From: CAZABG01 sp964483465
GTDB taxonomy: Bacteria > Chlamydiota > Chlamydiia > Chlamydiales > Parachlamydiaceae
Length of the DNA: 30,526 nucleotides
Direction: 5' to 3'
NCBI GenBank assembly: GCA_964483465.1
Contig: CAZABG010000022.1
Location: 1-30,526, forward strand
Positions 1-8,405 of the stretch are shown piece after piece (within the stretch, counting starts at the first letter, position 1; each line of letters starts with the position of its first letter). Below the pieces are notes generated by a model. That model was given only the letters and a program-made list of their open reading frames with translations, searched no databases and was not told the origin of the DNA. Position numbers and translations under genes: made by a program.

Positions 1-1
1 T

Positions 2-1357
2 AAGCATCCTGATACGAAGATAGTAAACGCGACAGAAGGGGGAATTGGATTCCCTTATATTCAGAACATACCTCTTAAACACATTCCCGAATTCACAAAG
101 AATTATGACATTGAAGGTTTGATTCATGCCCTATGGGCTTCTCATCCGATTGGTGCAACGCGGGAAAAACTTAAAGACGCCTTTAAGGAATTTATTACAA
201 GCCTTGGAAAACTGCTTACGCAGCTTATTCGCATCGGCGCTGAAAGTCCTGAACAAAAAGAAGCTTTTACATTTGACATGAGCCGATTTATTGGCGAGCT
301 CGCTTATGATAATTTTTTGAAGGAATTTGATGAGATTTACGATAAATTTTATCAGGCAAATCTCTTGTCGGATGGCTCTTTAACCCCTTATATGGCTGAA
401 TTTAAAAGAAAAATTCCTTTTTTGACTTTTGTCATTCAGCTTCATCTAAGACTTATAAGCGAAATGTTTGATGAATGGGAAAAAACGCCTGTACTTGAAC
501 GAGACGAAGAGAAAGAGGGAGTCGTTGAGCATCGATTTGAAGAGGGCGAAAGCAGATATTATTATCATAATCACCTTCTTGCCAAAACAGAGTGGAAAAA
601 CGAGGCTTTAGGAAATTACGCCTACTATTATTATTTGAATGGAAAAGTCGCGCTTTCAAAAAAATATAAGAATGGCGAGCTCGATGGAAATGTAACGGCT
701 TATTATCCGGATGGAGTGAAATCGGCCGAGCTTGAATATAATAAAGGGCTTTTAGATGGGATTCAGAAGCTCTACTACCCAAGCGGCGTGTTAAAGAGAG
801 CGATCCAATTTAAACAGGGATCTCGGGAAGGTTCTGATTTAATTTATAGTCCTAAAGGCGATCTCTTAAATGAGTCGCATTATAAAAACGATGAACCGGT
901 GAAACAGGCCTATATTTATTATCCCGGCAAAAAGAAAGCGTTAGAGGTCCATTATAATGATCAGCATCAAATGCAGTTATCTCAAGAGTGGGACATTTTC
1001 GGAAATCCTAAGAAATCCAAAGTGCCAAACTACCTTGCAAGTATAACTGGCGGATCGTCATTGCTAGGAGCTGGCCTTTTGAGCATTCATGGAGAGATAG
1101 AGAAAACAATTAATAGTATATCCGGGGAATATGATCCTGTAATAATGAAAGATATGAAGTCTTTAGAAAGCGAATTTGAAAAATTAAAGCATCTTTCTCA
1201 GGAACTCGAAATATCCGGTCGAAATGAAGCGCTCAATACGCCGCAATTCAAAGAAGCTATAAAACGGGAAATGACGAAATACCATTTAGAAATGGGCGAT
1301 ATATTTGCGAGCATTGAAGAGCATATGAAAGATCTAAAAGAGAAACTTGAACCATGA
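2..1357 (+). CDS. DUF115 (Maf/MptE-like) protein with MORN-type repeats, 5' end outside window
   Basis: The frame is open from base 2, so the gene begins upstream of the window; the first in-window start-like codon (TTG at 119) is internal. The first residues, read from base 2 (HPDTKIVNATEGGIG), match the end of the DUF115 domain of the next gene (HPDVTILNATEGGLK), so the missing N-terminal part is very probably a DUF115 domain. Next come helical residues and then, roughly from base 520 to 1000, about six repeats of 20-25 residues of the type YYYxxGxxxxxxxYxxGxxxG (for example YYPDGVKSAELEYNKGLLDG). These are the MORN_2/YwqK-type repeats. A short Gly-rich stretch and a charged helical tail finish the protein. 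The stop overlaps the next start as ATGA, which suggests one transcript and translational coupling. DUF115 occurs in flagellin-modifying Maf proteins and in archaeal MptE; the substrate here is unknown. Confidence 0.8.
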   Translation, partial: KHPDTKIVNATEGGIGFPYIQNIPLKHIPEFTKNYDIEGLIHALWASHPIGATREKLKDAFKEFITSLGKLLTQLIRIGAESPEQKEAFTFDMSRFIGELAYDNFLKEFDEIYDKFYQANLLSDGSLTPYMAEFKRKIPFLTFVIQLHLRLISEMFDEWEKTPVLERDEEKEGVVEHRFEEGESRYYYHNHLLAKTEWKNEALGNYAYYYYLNGKVALSKKYKNGELDGNVTAYYPDGVKSAELEYNKGLLDGIQKLYYPSGVLKRAIQFKQGSREGSDLIYSPKGDLLNESHYKNDEPVKQAYIYYPGKKKALEVHYNDQHQMQLSQEWDIFGNPKKSKVPNYLASITGGSSLLGAGLLSIHGEIEKTINSISGEYDPVIMKDMKSLESEFEKLKHLSQELEISGRNEALNTPQFKEAIKREMTKYHLEMGDIFASIEEHMKDLKEKLEP

Positions 1358-3087
1358 GTTTTCAGAAGAACCTCGACCGATGGGCCCACTATGCTCCGAA
1401 AGAGGCGGTACTCCTTCCTTATGTGGATGAAAGCGAGTTGAAAGTTGTTAAAAATCGCTTATGGGGTCCAAAAGGGATGTATGAACCCTTTAAAAATATC
1501 GACCCGCCAAAAGGCGATGTTTTAGTCATCTATGGCGTAGGACTTGGCGAGAGTCTTTCATTATTAAAAAAATGGCTGAAAGAGAATCGCGAACGAAGAC
1601 TCATTTATTTTGAAGAAGATCCCCGTGTTATAAAACATCTTCTTCAATCAAACGCAGGCGAAGATCTTATTCATCATGATCAAGTTGAGCTTCATTATGT
1701 AGAATCTTTGGATGATCCAGGGCCTTTTGAGCCCTTATATTGGGCGTCCATAGGAAAAAAGATCGAGATTATTTCGAGCCCCTCGTACTTGAAATGGTAT
1801 CCGTCCCGCTTTGAGGCGTTTCAGAATAAGATTATTCATGAATCAAGTATTAAAAATTCGCTTGTAAGCGAATATTTAGAGCTCTCTATTCCCTTTTTTC
1901 GCAATTTTTATGCGAATATCAGAGAGCTTCCTAAAGCGCACTTTGGTCATAAGCTATTCAAAAAATTTAAGAATATTCCTGCAATCATCACAGGAGCCGG
2001 CCCTTCTCTTGAAAAGCAAATCGCTAACTTAAAAAAAGCAAAAGATAATGCGCTTATTTTTAGCGGCGGATCATCGCTGAACGCACTTCTTCACCATGAT
2101 CTAAAGCCTCATTTTGGAGCGGGTATCGACCCCAACTCTCTTCAGATTAAACGTCTAGAGGCTACCTCTCAAGCTAAAATTCCCTTTTTTTATCGTAATC
2201 GCCTTCATTTTGAAGCGTTAAAGTTAGTTAAAGGCACGCGCCTCTACATTCCGGGTGCGGGAGGCTACGATCTTCCAAATTTTTACGAAGAAAAATTCAA
2301 GATTCCGTCGGACTTTATTGATGAAGGTTTTAATGTCGTCAATTTTCTCATTCAGATCGCAACGCTTCTTGGGTGCAACCCTATAATCCTTTTGGGACTT
2401 GACTTGGCCTTTACCGGGAAAAAAACCTACGCGAAAGGAATTGTGACAGAAAAGGAAAGTATCGATCACATCCAATCTGATGAGCATATATTACGCGAAG
2501 ACTATCAAGGCAAGCCCCTATATACTCAGTGGAAATGGCTTGCTGAAGCCGAATGGATTCGTAATTTTCAAAAAGATCATCCCGATGTAACAATCCTAAA
2601 TGCGACAGAAGGCGGCCTCAAAATAGAGGGCATAGAAAATGTTCCGTTTAAATCTATCCCTTTAAAAAAGAAGAAAATTGAATTAGATAAAGTAATAGAC
2701 GAAGCAAAGAGTAAAATCACTTTAAAACAAGTAGACGCACAGACTAAAAAATTACGCGATAGTTTAGAGCGATCAGAGAAGCTGCTCATTTCATTAAAAG
2801 AAGATAGCGATCTTCGTTCTAAAAAGTATAAGGAACCCTCTGCCAATACGGCCTTAATTGAGGAAGAGCTACTCGATGAGCCGGCGTATCAATACATTCT
2901 CGACATGTTCAACGCCGTATACGCCCACATACAAGCCAAACAGCACTCTGATTTAAAATTGAAGAAGCTGACAAAATCTGCCATGGAAAAAGAGAAGTTA
3001 AAACTTCAGTCGAAGCGCATCGAATTCCTGCTAAATGTGGTACGAGTCAATTTAAAATTAATCGACTGGGCAAATGAACAAAATTAA
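1354..3087 (+). CDS. DUF115 family (motility-associated-factor/MptE-like) protein
   Basis: A 577-residue protein. Residues about 54-68 (GDVLVIYGVGLGESL) look like a nucleotide-binding Gly-rich loop after a beta strand. The DUF115 core follows: AIITGAGPSL at 210-219, a strand plus GAGIDP near 255-260, and LLGLDLAFTG near 346-355. This succession is typical of Maf proteins (MAF_flag10/6-hydroxymethylpterin pyrophosphokinase MptE-like). The C-terminal 130 residues are Lys/Glu-rich and helical. In Campylobacter, Helicobacter and Clostridium, Maf proteins transfer pseudaminic or legionaminic acid to flagellin; MptE activates a pterin. Which activity applies here cannot be read from the sequence. 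It overlaps the preceding paralogue by 4 bases and shares its domain end, so the pair looks like a tandem duplication. Its stop codon directly abuts a large inverted repeat. Confidence 0.85.
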   Translation: MSFQKNLDRWAHYAPKEAVLLPYVDESELKVVKNRLWGPKGMYEPFKNIDPPKGDVLVIYGVGLGESLSLLKKWLKENRERRLIYFEEDPRVIKHLLQSNAGEDLIHHDQVELHYVESLDDPGPFEPLYWASIGKKIEIISSPSYLKWYPSRFEAFQNKIIHESSIKNSLVSEYLELSIPFFRNFYANIRELPKAHFGHKLFKKFKNIPAIITGAGPSLEKQIANLKKAKDNALIFSGGSSLNALLHHDLKPHFGAGIDPNSLQIKRLEATSQAKIPFFYRNRLHFEALKLVKGTRLYIPGAGGYDLPNFYEEKFKIPSDFIDEGFNVVNFLIQIATLLGCNPIILLGLDLAFTGKKTYAKGIVTEKESIDHIQSDEHILREDYQGKPLYTQWKWLAEAEWIRNFQKDHPDVTILNATEGGLKIEGIENVPFKSIPLKKKKIELDKVIDEAKSKITLKQVDAQTKKLRDSLERSEKLLISLKEDSDLRSKKYKEPSANTALIEEELLDEPAYQYILDMFNAVYAHIQAKQHSDLKLKKLTKSAMEKEKLKLQSKRIEFLLNVVRVNLKLIDWANEQN

Positions 3088-3186
3088 CAGGATCACGCTT
3101 ATGCAGCTATAGCTGCATAGCTAAGGATCGCCCCTTTGGGGCGGATCCTTAGTCATGTAGCCATAGGCTACATGAACGTGATCCTG
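3088..3186. repeat. Cloverleaf-shaped inverted repeat between convergent genes
   Basis: The outer arms CAGGATCACG (3088-3097) and CGTGATCCTG (3177-3186) pair perfectly. Between them lie three separate hairpins: 3100-3119 (TATGCAGCT/AGCTGCATA), 3121-3152 (CTAAGGATC-GCCCC with loop TTT, one bulged base) and 3153-3175 (TCATGTAGCC/GGCTACATGA). The whole unit is a four-way junction in either strand. It starts at the base after the stop of the DUF115 gene. The same outer arms and the same following GT(T)AAAAA recur at 21095-21139, so it is a repeat family and not simply a terminator; no clear T-run follows. It may still act as a bidirectional terminator or mRNA 3' end. Confidence 0.85.
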
Positions 3187-3215
3187 TAAAAAATTCGGGC
3201 GGAATTATGCGCTCT

Positions 3216-3252
3216 GTTGCTATTCATCCTTCCGCCTTCATCCTTCATCCTT
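3216..3252 (-). repeat. Heptamer repeat arm (copy 1 of 3)
   Basis: GTTGCTATT followed by four heptamers: CATCCTT, CCGCCTT, CATCCTT, CATCCTT (read on the minus strand as AAGGATG/AAGGCGG units). It is the same arm as at 10377-10413 and 13265-13301. Here the opposite arm is missing apart from a possible remnant GGCGGAAT near 3199. The array stops 4 bases before the asnS stop codon. Confidence 0.8.
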
Positions 3253-3256
3253 TGTG

Positions 3257-4648
3257 TTAAAAAGCGGCGCTGCCGGGGAAACGGGGGAAGGGTATCACAT
3301 CGCGGATGTTTTCCATGCCGGTCACAAACTGCACAAGGCGCTCGAAACCTGCACCAAATCCTGCGTGCGGAACCGAACCGTATTTGCGAAGCTCGAGATA
3401 CCACCAGTAATCTTCGGGATGAAGTTTCATTTCACGCATACGGGCTTCGAGTTTGTCGAGCCTGTCTTCACGCTGGCTTCCGCCGATGATTTCGCCCACT
3501 TTAGGAACGAGGACGTCCATAGCGGCGACCGTTTTGTTGTCATCGTTCATTTTCATATAGAAGGCTTTAATCTGCTTAGGATAGTCAGTTAAGATCACGG
3601 GTTTACCGAAATACTCTTCCGCAAGAAAGCGTTCGTGCTCTGATTGAAGGTCAAGACCCCAGCTCACAGGATATTCAAAGGCTTTGTTTGCTTTTTCGAG
3701 TATCCGTACAGCAAGGGTGTAGCTGACTCTTTCAAAAGGGGTGTCGACGATCTTTTGAAGGCGTTCAATGGTACCTTCAGAGATATGCTTATTGAAAAAC
3801 TCCATGTCCTCTCTGCAATTTTCGAGAACAGACTTAAAGATAAACTTGAGGTAGCTTTCAGCGCATTCCATATCATCTTCCAAAGTGGCAAAGGCCATCT
3901 CAGGTTCAATCATCCAAAATTCAGCGAGGTGGCGGGAAGTATTGGAATTTTCCGCGCGAAAAGTGGGTCCAAAAGTATAGATATCGCTCATGGATGAAGC
4001 GTAAATTTCCCCGTTAAGCTGGCCTGATACGGTAAGGTAGGCAGGGCGTCCGAAAAAGTCTTTTGAGAAATCGACTTTTCCGTCAGGTGTTTTTGGGGGA
4101 TTGTTCATATCAAGCGTTGAAACTTGGAACATAGCGCCGGCTCCTTCGCAGTCGGACGCGGTGATAATCGGCGTATGGATGTAAAGAAATCCGCGCGACT
4201 GGAAAAACTGGTGCGTCGCATAAGCGAGCTGATTGCGGACGCGCGTGACGGCGCCGATCGTATTAGTTCTTGGACGAAGGTGAGCGATCGTTCTTAAAAA
4301 CTCAAACGTATGGCGCTTCTTTTGCATGGGGTAAGTTTCAGGATCGCATTTTCCGATAATATCTACTTTCGTAGCATGCAGCTCGAGTTCCTGATTTTTC
4401 CCCGGACTTTCAACAAGCGAGCCATCGACAGAAATAGATACGCCGGTAGATAGGTCGTTAATGAGTTTGTCGTAGTTAGCAAGTTTTGGATCGGCAATGA
4501 TCTGGAAGTTAGAAAGGGTTGAGCCGTCATTCAATTCAATAAAGGAAAAGGTCTTTTGGTTTCGTACCGTTCTAACCCAGCCTTTTACATTGACCGTTTG
4601 TCCAACTAGGGACCGGTCATATTTCACGTCTTTTATTTTTTTACGCAT
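3257..4648 (-). CDS. asnS: Asparagine-tRNA ligase (class IIb)
   Basis: Charges tRNA-Asn with asparagine in the cytoplasm. The order is an N-terminal OB-fold anticodon-binding domain (VNVKGWVRTVRNQK), then the class II core with motif 2 (FRAENSNTSRHLAEFWMIEPE) and motif 3 near the C-terminus (GFGAGFERLVQFVTG...DVIPFPR). Length and residues follow the E. coli enzyme (466 residues) closely. Two in-frame ATGs are possible, at 4657 and 4648. I chose 4648 because a GGA lies 9 bases upstream and because the frame of nfo, if read past its stop, would end at 4641, overlapping this start in the normal operon manner. Starting at 4657 adds MLF. Chlamydiaceae lack AsnRS and use Glu/Asp-tRNA amidation, so its presence points to an environmental chlamydia. 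Confidence 0.96.
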   Translation of the reverse strand: MRKKIKDVKYDRSLVGQTVNVKGWVRTVRNQKTFSFIELNDGSTLSNFQIIADPKLANYDKLINDLSTGVSISVDGSLVESPGKNQELELHATKVDIIGKCDPETYPMQKKRHTFEFLRTIAHLRPRTNTIGAVTRVRNQLAYATHQFFQSRGFLYIHTPIITASDCEGAGAMFQVSTLDMNNPPKTPDGKVDFSKDFFGRPAYLTVSGQLNGEIYASSMSDIYTFGPTFRAENSNTSRHLAEFWMIEPEMAFATLEDDMECAESYLKFIFKSVLENCREDMEFFNKHISEGTIERLQKIVDTPFERVSYTLAVRILEKANKAFEYPVSWGLDLQSEHERFLAEEYFGKPVILTDYPKQIKAFYMKMNDDNKTVAAMDVLVPKVGEIIGGSQREDRLDKLEARMREMKLHPEDYWWYLELRKYGSVPHAGFGAGFERLVQFVTGMENIRDVIPFPRFPGSAAF

Positions 4649-5498
4649 GAATAGCATTCCGTATCATTGTGATTTCTTTAACCCACTCAACAGGGCCGCC
4701 CGGTGTTTCTAAATACATCGGTAGCGTGTTTGTGCGCGGGTCGTTGACTAAAAATTTAAAGCATTCAAATCCAATAAGGCCTTATCCGATAAAGGCGTGG
4801 CGATATACTCGGCTGACAAGCCCTTTTTGAGAGTCGTTTAGGTGAAAAGCTCTCAAGTATTCAAGGCCGACAATCTGATCGAATTCTTTTAAGACATTAT
4901 CGAACCCTTCTTTCGTGCGAATATCGTATCCCGCAGCAAAGATGTGGCAGGTATCGATGCAAACGCCAATAGGCATTTTTTTGCCTGTGCGATCAAGGAT
5001 ATAATCAAGCTCTTCAAAACGAAAGCCAATCTGAGAGCCTTGTCCTGCTGTCGCTTCAATCAGAAGAGTGAGGCTTCCTTTTTCAACTAAAGGGGCGCAT
5101 TCAAGCAAGCTTTCGACAATTAAATTAAGGCACTGTTCGCGGGATTCGTTAACGGCGCTTCCCGGATGGAAATTAAGATAAGATAGTTTTAAAGCCTGGC
5201 ATCTTTCAATCTCTTGCTTAAATGCGGCGCGGCTCTTTTCTAAAATTTCGGAATTTGGGGCGCCAAGGTTAATCAGATAGCTGTCATGGCTCATAATATC
5301 CTTAAGACCCGTCTCTTCTACGGTCTTAAACCATTTATCGAGCTCTTCTTTAGAGAAGTTTCTTCCTTTCCACTGCTTTTGATTGCTAGTAAAAAGTTGG
5401 ATGGTGGTAGCGCCGATCTTTTGCCCTTCTATGAGAGCATTATGTACGCCACCTGCTGCCGAGGTGTGCGCGCCAATCAATAAATCTTCACGACGCAT
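4641..5498 (-). pseudogene. nfo: Endonuclease IV gene interrupted by an in-frame TAA
   Basis: Endonuclease IV is the Zn-dependent AP endonuclease of base excision repair. From ATG 5498 the frame gives MRREDLLIGAHTSAAGG and retains metal ligands H71, H111, E148, D182, H185 and H219 (counted by me, matched to E. coli H69, H109, E145, D179, H182, H216). It then reads SRVYRHAFIG and stops at TAA 4784-4782. In the same frame, with no shift, the conserved remainder continues (GLIGFECFKFLVNDP ... LETPGGPVEWVKEI) to TAA 4643-4641, giving 285 codons as in E. coli. The family reads VDRH..IGEG here, so Asp229 (a metal ligand) has become Tyr and Glu has become a stop. An upstream ATG at 5561 would run into mviN and is not the likely start. 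This is either a true pseudogene or a local sequence error. Confidence 0.85.
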
Positions 5499-5540
5499 AA
5501 AACAGGCCTTGCTGATTTGAAAAACGATGGATATTCTAAC

Positions 5541-5546
5541 AGGTAA
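5541..5546 (+). promoter_or_regulatory. Ribosome binding site of mviN
   Basis: AGGTAA ends 5 bases before ATG 5552 and supports that start. The divergent gap to the nfo start is only 53 bases and must hold both promoters. Confidence 0.5.
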
Positions 5547-5551
5547 TCGAT

Positions 5552-6880
5552 ATGGATTCAAACAGTAGCATTTTTAAATCGGCAGCCAAGTTTTTTTCCG
5601 GCACCTTGATATCTCGAATAACCGGCTATTTGCGCGATTTAAGCATGGCCTACAGCTTTGGCACAAGCGCTCCGCTTGCTGCTTTTTTTACGGCGTTTCG
5701 CTTAAGCAACCTGCCGCGGAGGCTTTTGGGGGAAGGGGGGATGCAAACAGCGTTTATCCCTCATTATGAGGAACTTAAGCACTCTGATTCTAAAAATAGC
5801 TTACAGTTTTTTGTCGACTTAAGCGCCTGGCTTTCACTTATTTTACTCTCGCTTGTCATCTTGACGATAACGGGTCTCATCGGACTTAAATATTTATTTA
5901 CGAGCCCTGGAGCTTTAGAAATCATCGAGCTGACTGCCTACATGATGCCAGGCCTCTTTTTCATTTGCCTTTATGGCCTGAATGCAGGTCTTCTTGAATG
6001 TGAAAGAAGTTTTTTTACTCCAAGTATCGCTCCCGTTGCGTTTAATTTTGTCTGGATCGGGTTTGCTCTCGCATTGATGCATCATCCGATTGATCAGGCG
6101 ATGGTCATTTTATCGATCGGCATCTCGCTTGGATGCATGGGACAGTGGCTTGTGACTTTGCCGCAAGTCTATCGCTTGCTCAAAGGGAAAAATATTCGAA
6201 TTAATTTAGCCTCTCCTGAAGTAAAACGTTTATGGAGGCCCCTCTTTTTAACGAATTTGGGCATCATTTCGACGCAAATTAATTCAGGGCTTGATCCGCT
6301 TTTTGCCCGTTATGCAAATCTTGAAGGACCGGCGTGGCTATGGTACGCAATACGGATTGAGCAAGTGCCCCTCGCCCTTTTTGGAATCGCCTTGTCGGGA
6401 GCGCTTCTTCCTCCTCTTGCGCGTTCGGTGAGAGAAGGGAATCTATCGAAGTTCTATTCATTTCTCTTTACGGCGTTAAAACGCTCAGCCTATTTAATGA
6501 TTCCGATTACCATCGCCATTTTTCTTTTTGGCGGCTGGGGAGTGAATTTAGCCTTTGGTTACGGGGATTTTGGAATGAAGTCGCTTGACGGAACGGTCGC
6601 GTGTTTATGGGGCTATTCGATAGGTCTTTTGCCGCAAACCTGGGTTCTCATTTTAGCGCCCGCCTTTTTTGCACGCGGCGATTATAAAACACCCGCTATC
6701 GCATCGGTTAGCGCCGTCATTGCAAATACCTTTTTTAATGCGATCGCCATTTTTGGATTTGGATGGGGGGCGGAAAGCGTCGCTTATGCAACTTCGCTTG
6801 CAGCGGTTGTTAACTGCGCGATTTTGTGGATAAGGTTAAGGCAAACCCTTCCGCAAGTTCTTCAAGAATCTAAAACATGA
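5552..6880 (+). CDS. murJ: MurJ/MviN family lipid II flippase
   Basis: Integral inner-membrane protein of the MOP superfamily that exports lipid II for peptidoglycan synthesis. The N-terminus (SRITGYLRDLSMAYSFGTS...AFFTAFRLSNLPRRL, then EGGMQTAFIPHY) is the family signature with its conserved Arg residues. About a dozen hydrophobic segments follow, for example LSLILLSLVILTITGLIGL, MPGLFFICLYGLNAGLL and LMIPITIAIFLFGGWGVNLA. At 442 residues it is shorter than E. coli MurJ (511 residues, 14 segments) and seems to lack the last two segments; the stop is clean and no continuation is visible. It lies divergent to nfo, the neighbour it also has in Chlamydia. Confidence 0.93.
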   Translation: MDSNSSIFKSAAKFFSGTLISRITGYLRDLSMAYSFGTSAPLAAFFTAFRLSNLPRRLLGEGGMQTAFIPHYEELKHSDSKNSLQFFVDLSAWLSLILLSLVILTITGLIGLKYLFTSPGALEIIELTAYMMPGLFFICLYGLNAGLLECERSFFTPSIAPVAFNFVWIGFALALMHHPIDQAMVILSIGISLGCMGQWLVTLPQVYRLLKGKNIRINLASPEVKRLWRPLFLTNLGIISTQINSGLDPLFARYANLEGPAWLWYAIRIEQVPLALFGIALSGALLPPLARSVREGNLSKFYSFLFTALKRSAYLMIPITIAIFLFGGWGVNLAFGYGDFGMKSLDGTVACLWGYSIGLLPQTWVLILAPAFFARGDYKTPAIASVSAVIANTFFNAIAIFGFGWGAESVAYATSLAAVVNCAILWIRLRQTLPQVLQESKT

Positions 6881-6956
6881 GTATTTTTTTAATTACAACT
6901 AAAGAGATTTTGATTATGGATTAAGTTATCCATTTAAAATTTTTTAGAGTGAAAAA

Positions 6957-7415
6957 ATGATTCATCGATTAGAAACAAAAACCTTTATTCCTTCAGATAT
7001 CGATAACGTGTGGTCGTTTTTTTCAAGTCCTTTAAATCTATCTAAAATTACTCCTGAATGGCTAGGTCTCAAGATAAAGGATAAAGAACTTGTACCTAAA
7101 TCCATGTATGCCGGCATGATCATTTGCTATGATGTAAACCTCTTTCTTGGCTTAAAGACAGAATGGGTGACTGAAATTACGCACGTGAAAGATAAAGCTT
7201 TTTTTGTCGATGAGCAGCGCTTTGGGCCTTATTCATTTTGGCACCATCAACACCATTTTAAAGAAGTAGAAGGCGGCGTTGAAAACACCGATATCGTTCA
7301 TTATAAATTGCCCGGCGGACCGGATGGCTCTTTATTAGGTGCAAGCTATGTTAAAAATCGTCTAGATCAGATTTTTAGCTATAGAGAAGAGAGGATCAAA
7401 GAGTTATTTCCTTAA
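6957..7415 (+). CDS. SRPBCC (START-like) ligand-binding family protein
   Basis: A 152-residue single-domain protein. The opening MIHRLETKTFIPSDIDNVWSFFSSPLNLSKITPEW is the typical first strand and helix of SRPBCC/polyketide-cyclase-like proteins (the COG4276 type), which form a deep hydrophobic pocket. The later KTEWVTEITHV and DEQRFGPYSFWHHQHHF strands fit that fold. The ligand is unknown. There is no signal peptide, so it is probably cytoplasmic. GAG lies 7 bases before the ATG. Its stop overlaps the end of the convergent ankyrin gene by 4 bases. A 76-base AT-rich gap with no clear terminator separates it from mviN. Homologues are scattered in bacteria, so acquired cargo is plausible. Confidence 0.8.
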   Translation: MIHRLETKTFIPSDIDNVWSFFSSPLNLSKITPEWLGLKIKDKELVPKSMYAGMIICYDVNLFLGLKTEWVTEITHVKDKAFFVDEQRFGPYSFWHHQHHFKEVEGGVENTDIVHYKLPGGPDGSLLGASYVKNRLDQIFSYREERIKELFP

Positions 7416-8383
7416 CTTAGATTGTCTCTTATCCATTGAACATTTTTCATATTATTGTCATTTTCGGCACTCAAAAGAAGTTTGCTAGTTTTGTAAGGAA
7501 AATCGTTATCAATTAACCACTTTAGTATTTTAATTGATGGGCATTTTGCTGCGGCATAACAAGCTTCTTCATCCTTGTAAGCACCGTTCTCTACTAGCCA
7601 TTGCAGTATTTCAATTTTTTGACGCCAGACTGACCATACACATACTGATTCGTGGAAAGGGATTTTCTTTTTTTTAAGCCAAATTAAAACATTTAGTTTT
7701 TCGCCAATGACGGCTCCTTTGGTAGCAATGCTAGTAAGCTTTTTGTGCTTGTGAAGCCATCTTAAAATATTGATATGCCCTCCTCTTGCAGCCTCTTCTG
7801 TTACGAGCATGTAATCGCATTCATATTTCTGAAGTAGCGCCCATTTTATGGCTTCAAGATGTCCTGCCATAGCAGCGCTGGTGCAAACATCATCACTACA
7901 GGGACAGTTTATTTCTTGCAGCCACTTTAAAACTTCGATGCTTCCACCTAACGCCGCGGCATGATGCGACCAACCGTTTATAGGAAGACGATATTTTTCT
8001 CTGACAAATTTAGCCGCTTCTAGATGCTTGTTTATAAGAAGAACATCCATAAACCTTAAGGGACTCACAAAGGGCTTAAGGTGCAAAAAAAATTTACACG
8101 TAAGGCGGAGAAGATGAAAATACAGTTTGGCATAACTTAAGATTTTACTCAGTATCGGCGGAGGAAGCGTCAGAAGAGAAAAGGCAAAAGCATGATGCTG
8201 GCAGATTTGGCTGAATTCGTTTTGAGAATATTTATTCAGGCGGATAAAGGCTTGAAGGATTCCGTCCGGAATATATATGTCTGATCTAAGAAAAACTGAC
8301 TTACCATCCTTTGTTAAGCCTCGGCTGAACAATCGGGCGGATTCTCTTGATACTGAATTTTGCCAATAGGTAAGAGGCTGCAT
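7412..8383 (-). CDS. F-box-like/ankyrin-repeat protein, putative host-directed effector
   Basis: Residues about 72-105 from the chosen start (LTLPPPILSKILSYAKLYFHLLRLTCKFF) resemble an F-box helix set. Then come about seven repeats of roughly 27 residues of the form (A/G)xxGHLEAIKWxxxxxxxCxxxxxTxEAA, for example AAMAGHLEAIKWALLQKYEC and AARGGHINILRWLHKHKKL. This spacing, with ILxWL and a Cys before the next repeat, is the ankyrin subtype abundant in amoebae and their giant viruses. F-box plus ankyrin proteins can recruit host SCF ubiquitin ligase; that role is inferred here. I chose ATG 8383 because it falls 22 bases after the MFS stop; an upstream ATG at 8434 or 8458 would overlap the MFS gene. 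No Shine-Dalgarno sequence is clear. A secretion signal cannot be judged. Confidence 0.75.
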   Translation of the reverse strand: MQPLTYWQNSVSRESARLFSRGLTKDGKSVFLRSDIYIPDGILQAFIRLNKYSQNEFSQICQHHAFAFSLLTLPPPILSKILSYAKLYFHLLRLTCKFFLHLKPFVSPLRFMDVLLINKHLEAAKFVREKYRLPINGWSHHAAALGGSIEVLKWLQEINCPCSDDVCTSAAMAGHLEAIKWALLQKYECDYMLVTEEAARGGHINILRWLHKHKKLTSIATKGAVIGEKLNVLIWLKKKKIPFHESVCVWSVWRQKIEILQWLVENGAYKDEEACYAAAKCPSIKILKWLIDNDFPYKTSKLLLSAENDNNMKNVQWIRDNLS

Positions 8384-8405
8384 ATTAGAGGAAAAATTAC
8401 TCTGA

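Noticed and set aside
3254..3997. Open frames of 90-117 codons on the plus strand opposite asnS
   Set aside because: They lie entirely antisense to a gene with strong class II synthetase motifs and show no recognisable domain or ribosome binding site.
5499..5561. N-terminal extension of nfo to ATG 5561
   Set aside because: It would overlap the mviN start, has no family similarity, and the 5498 start gives the standard length.
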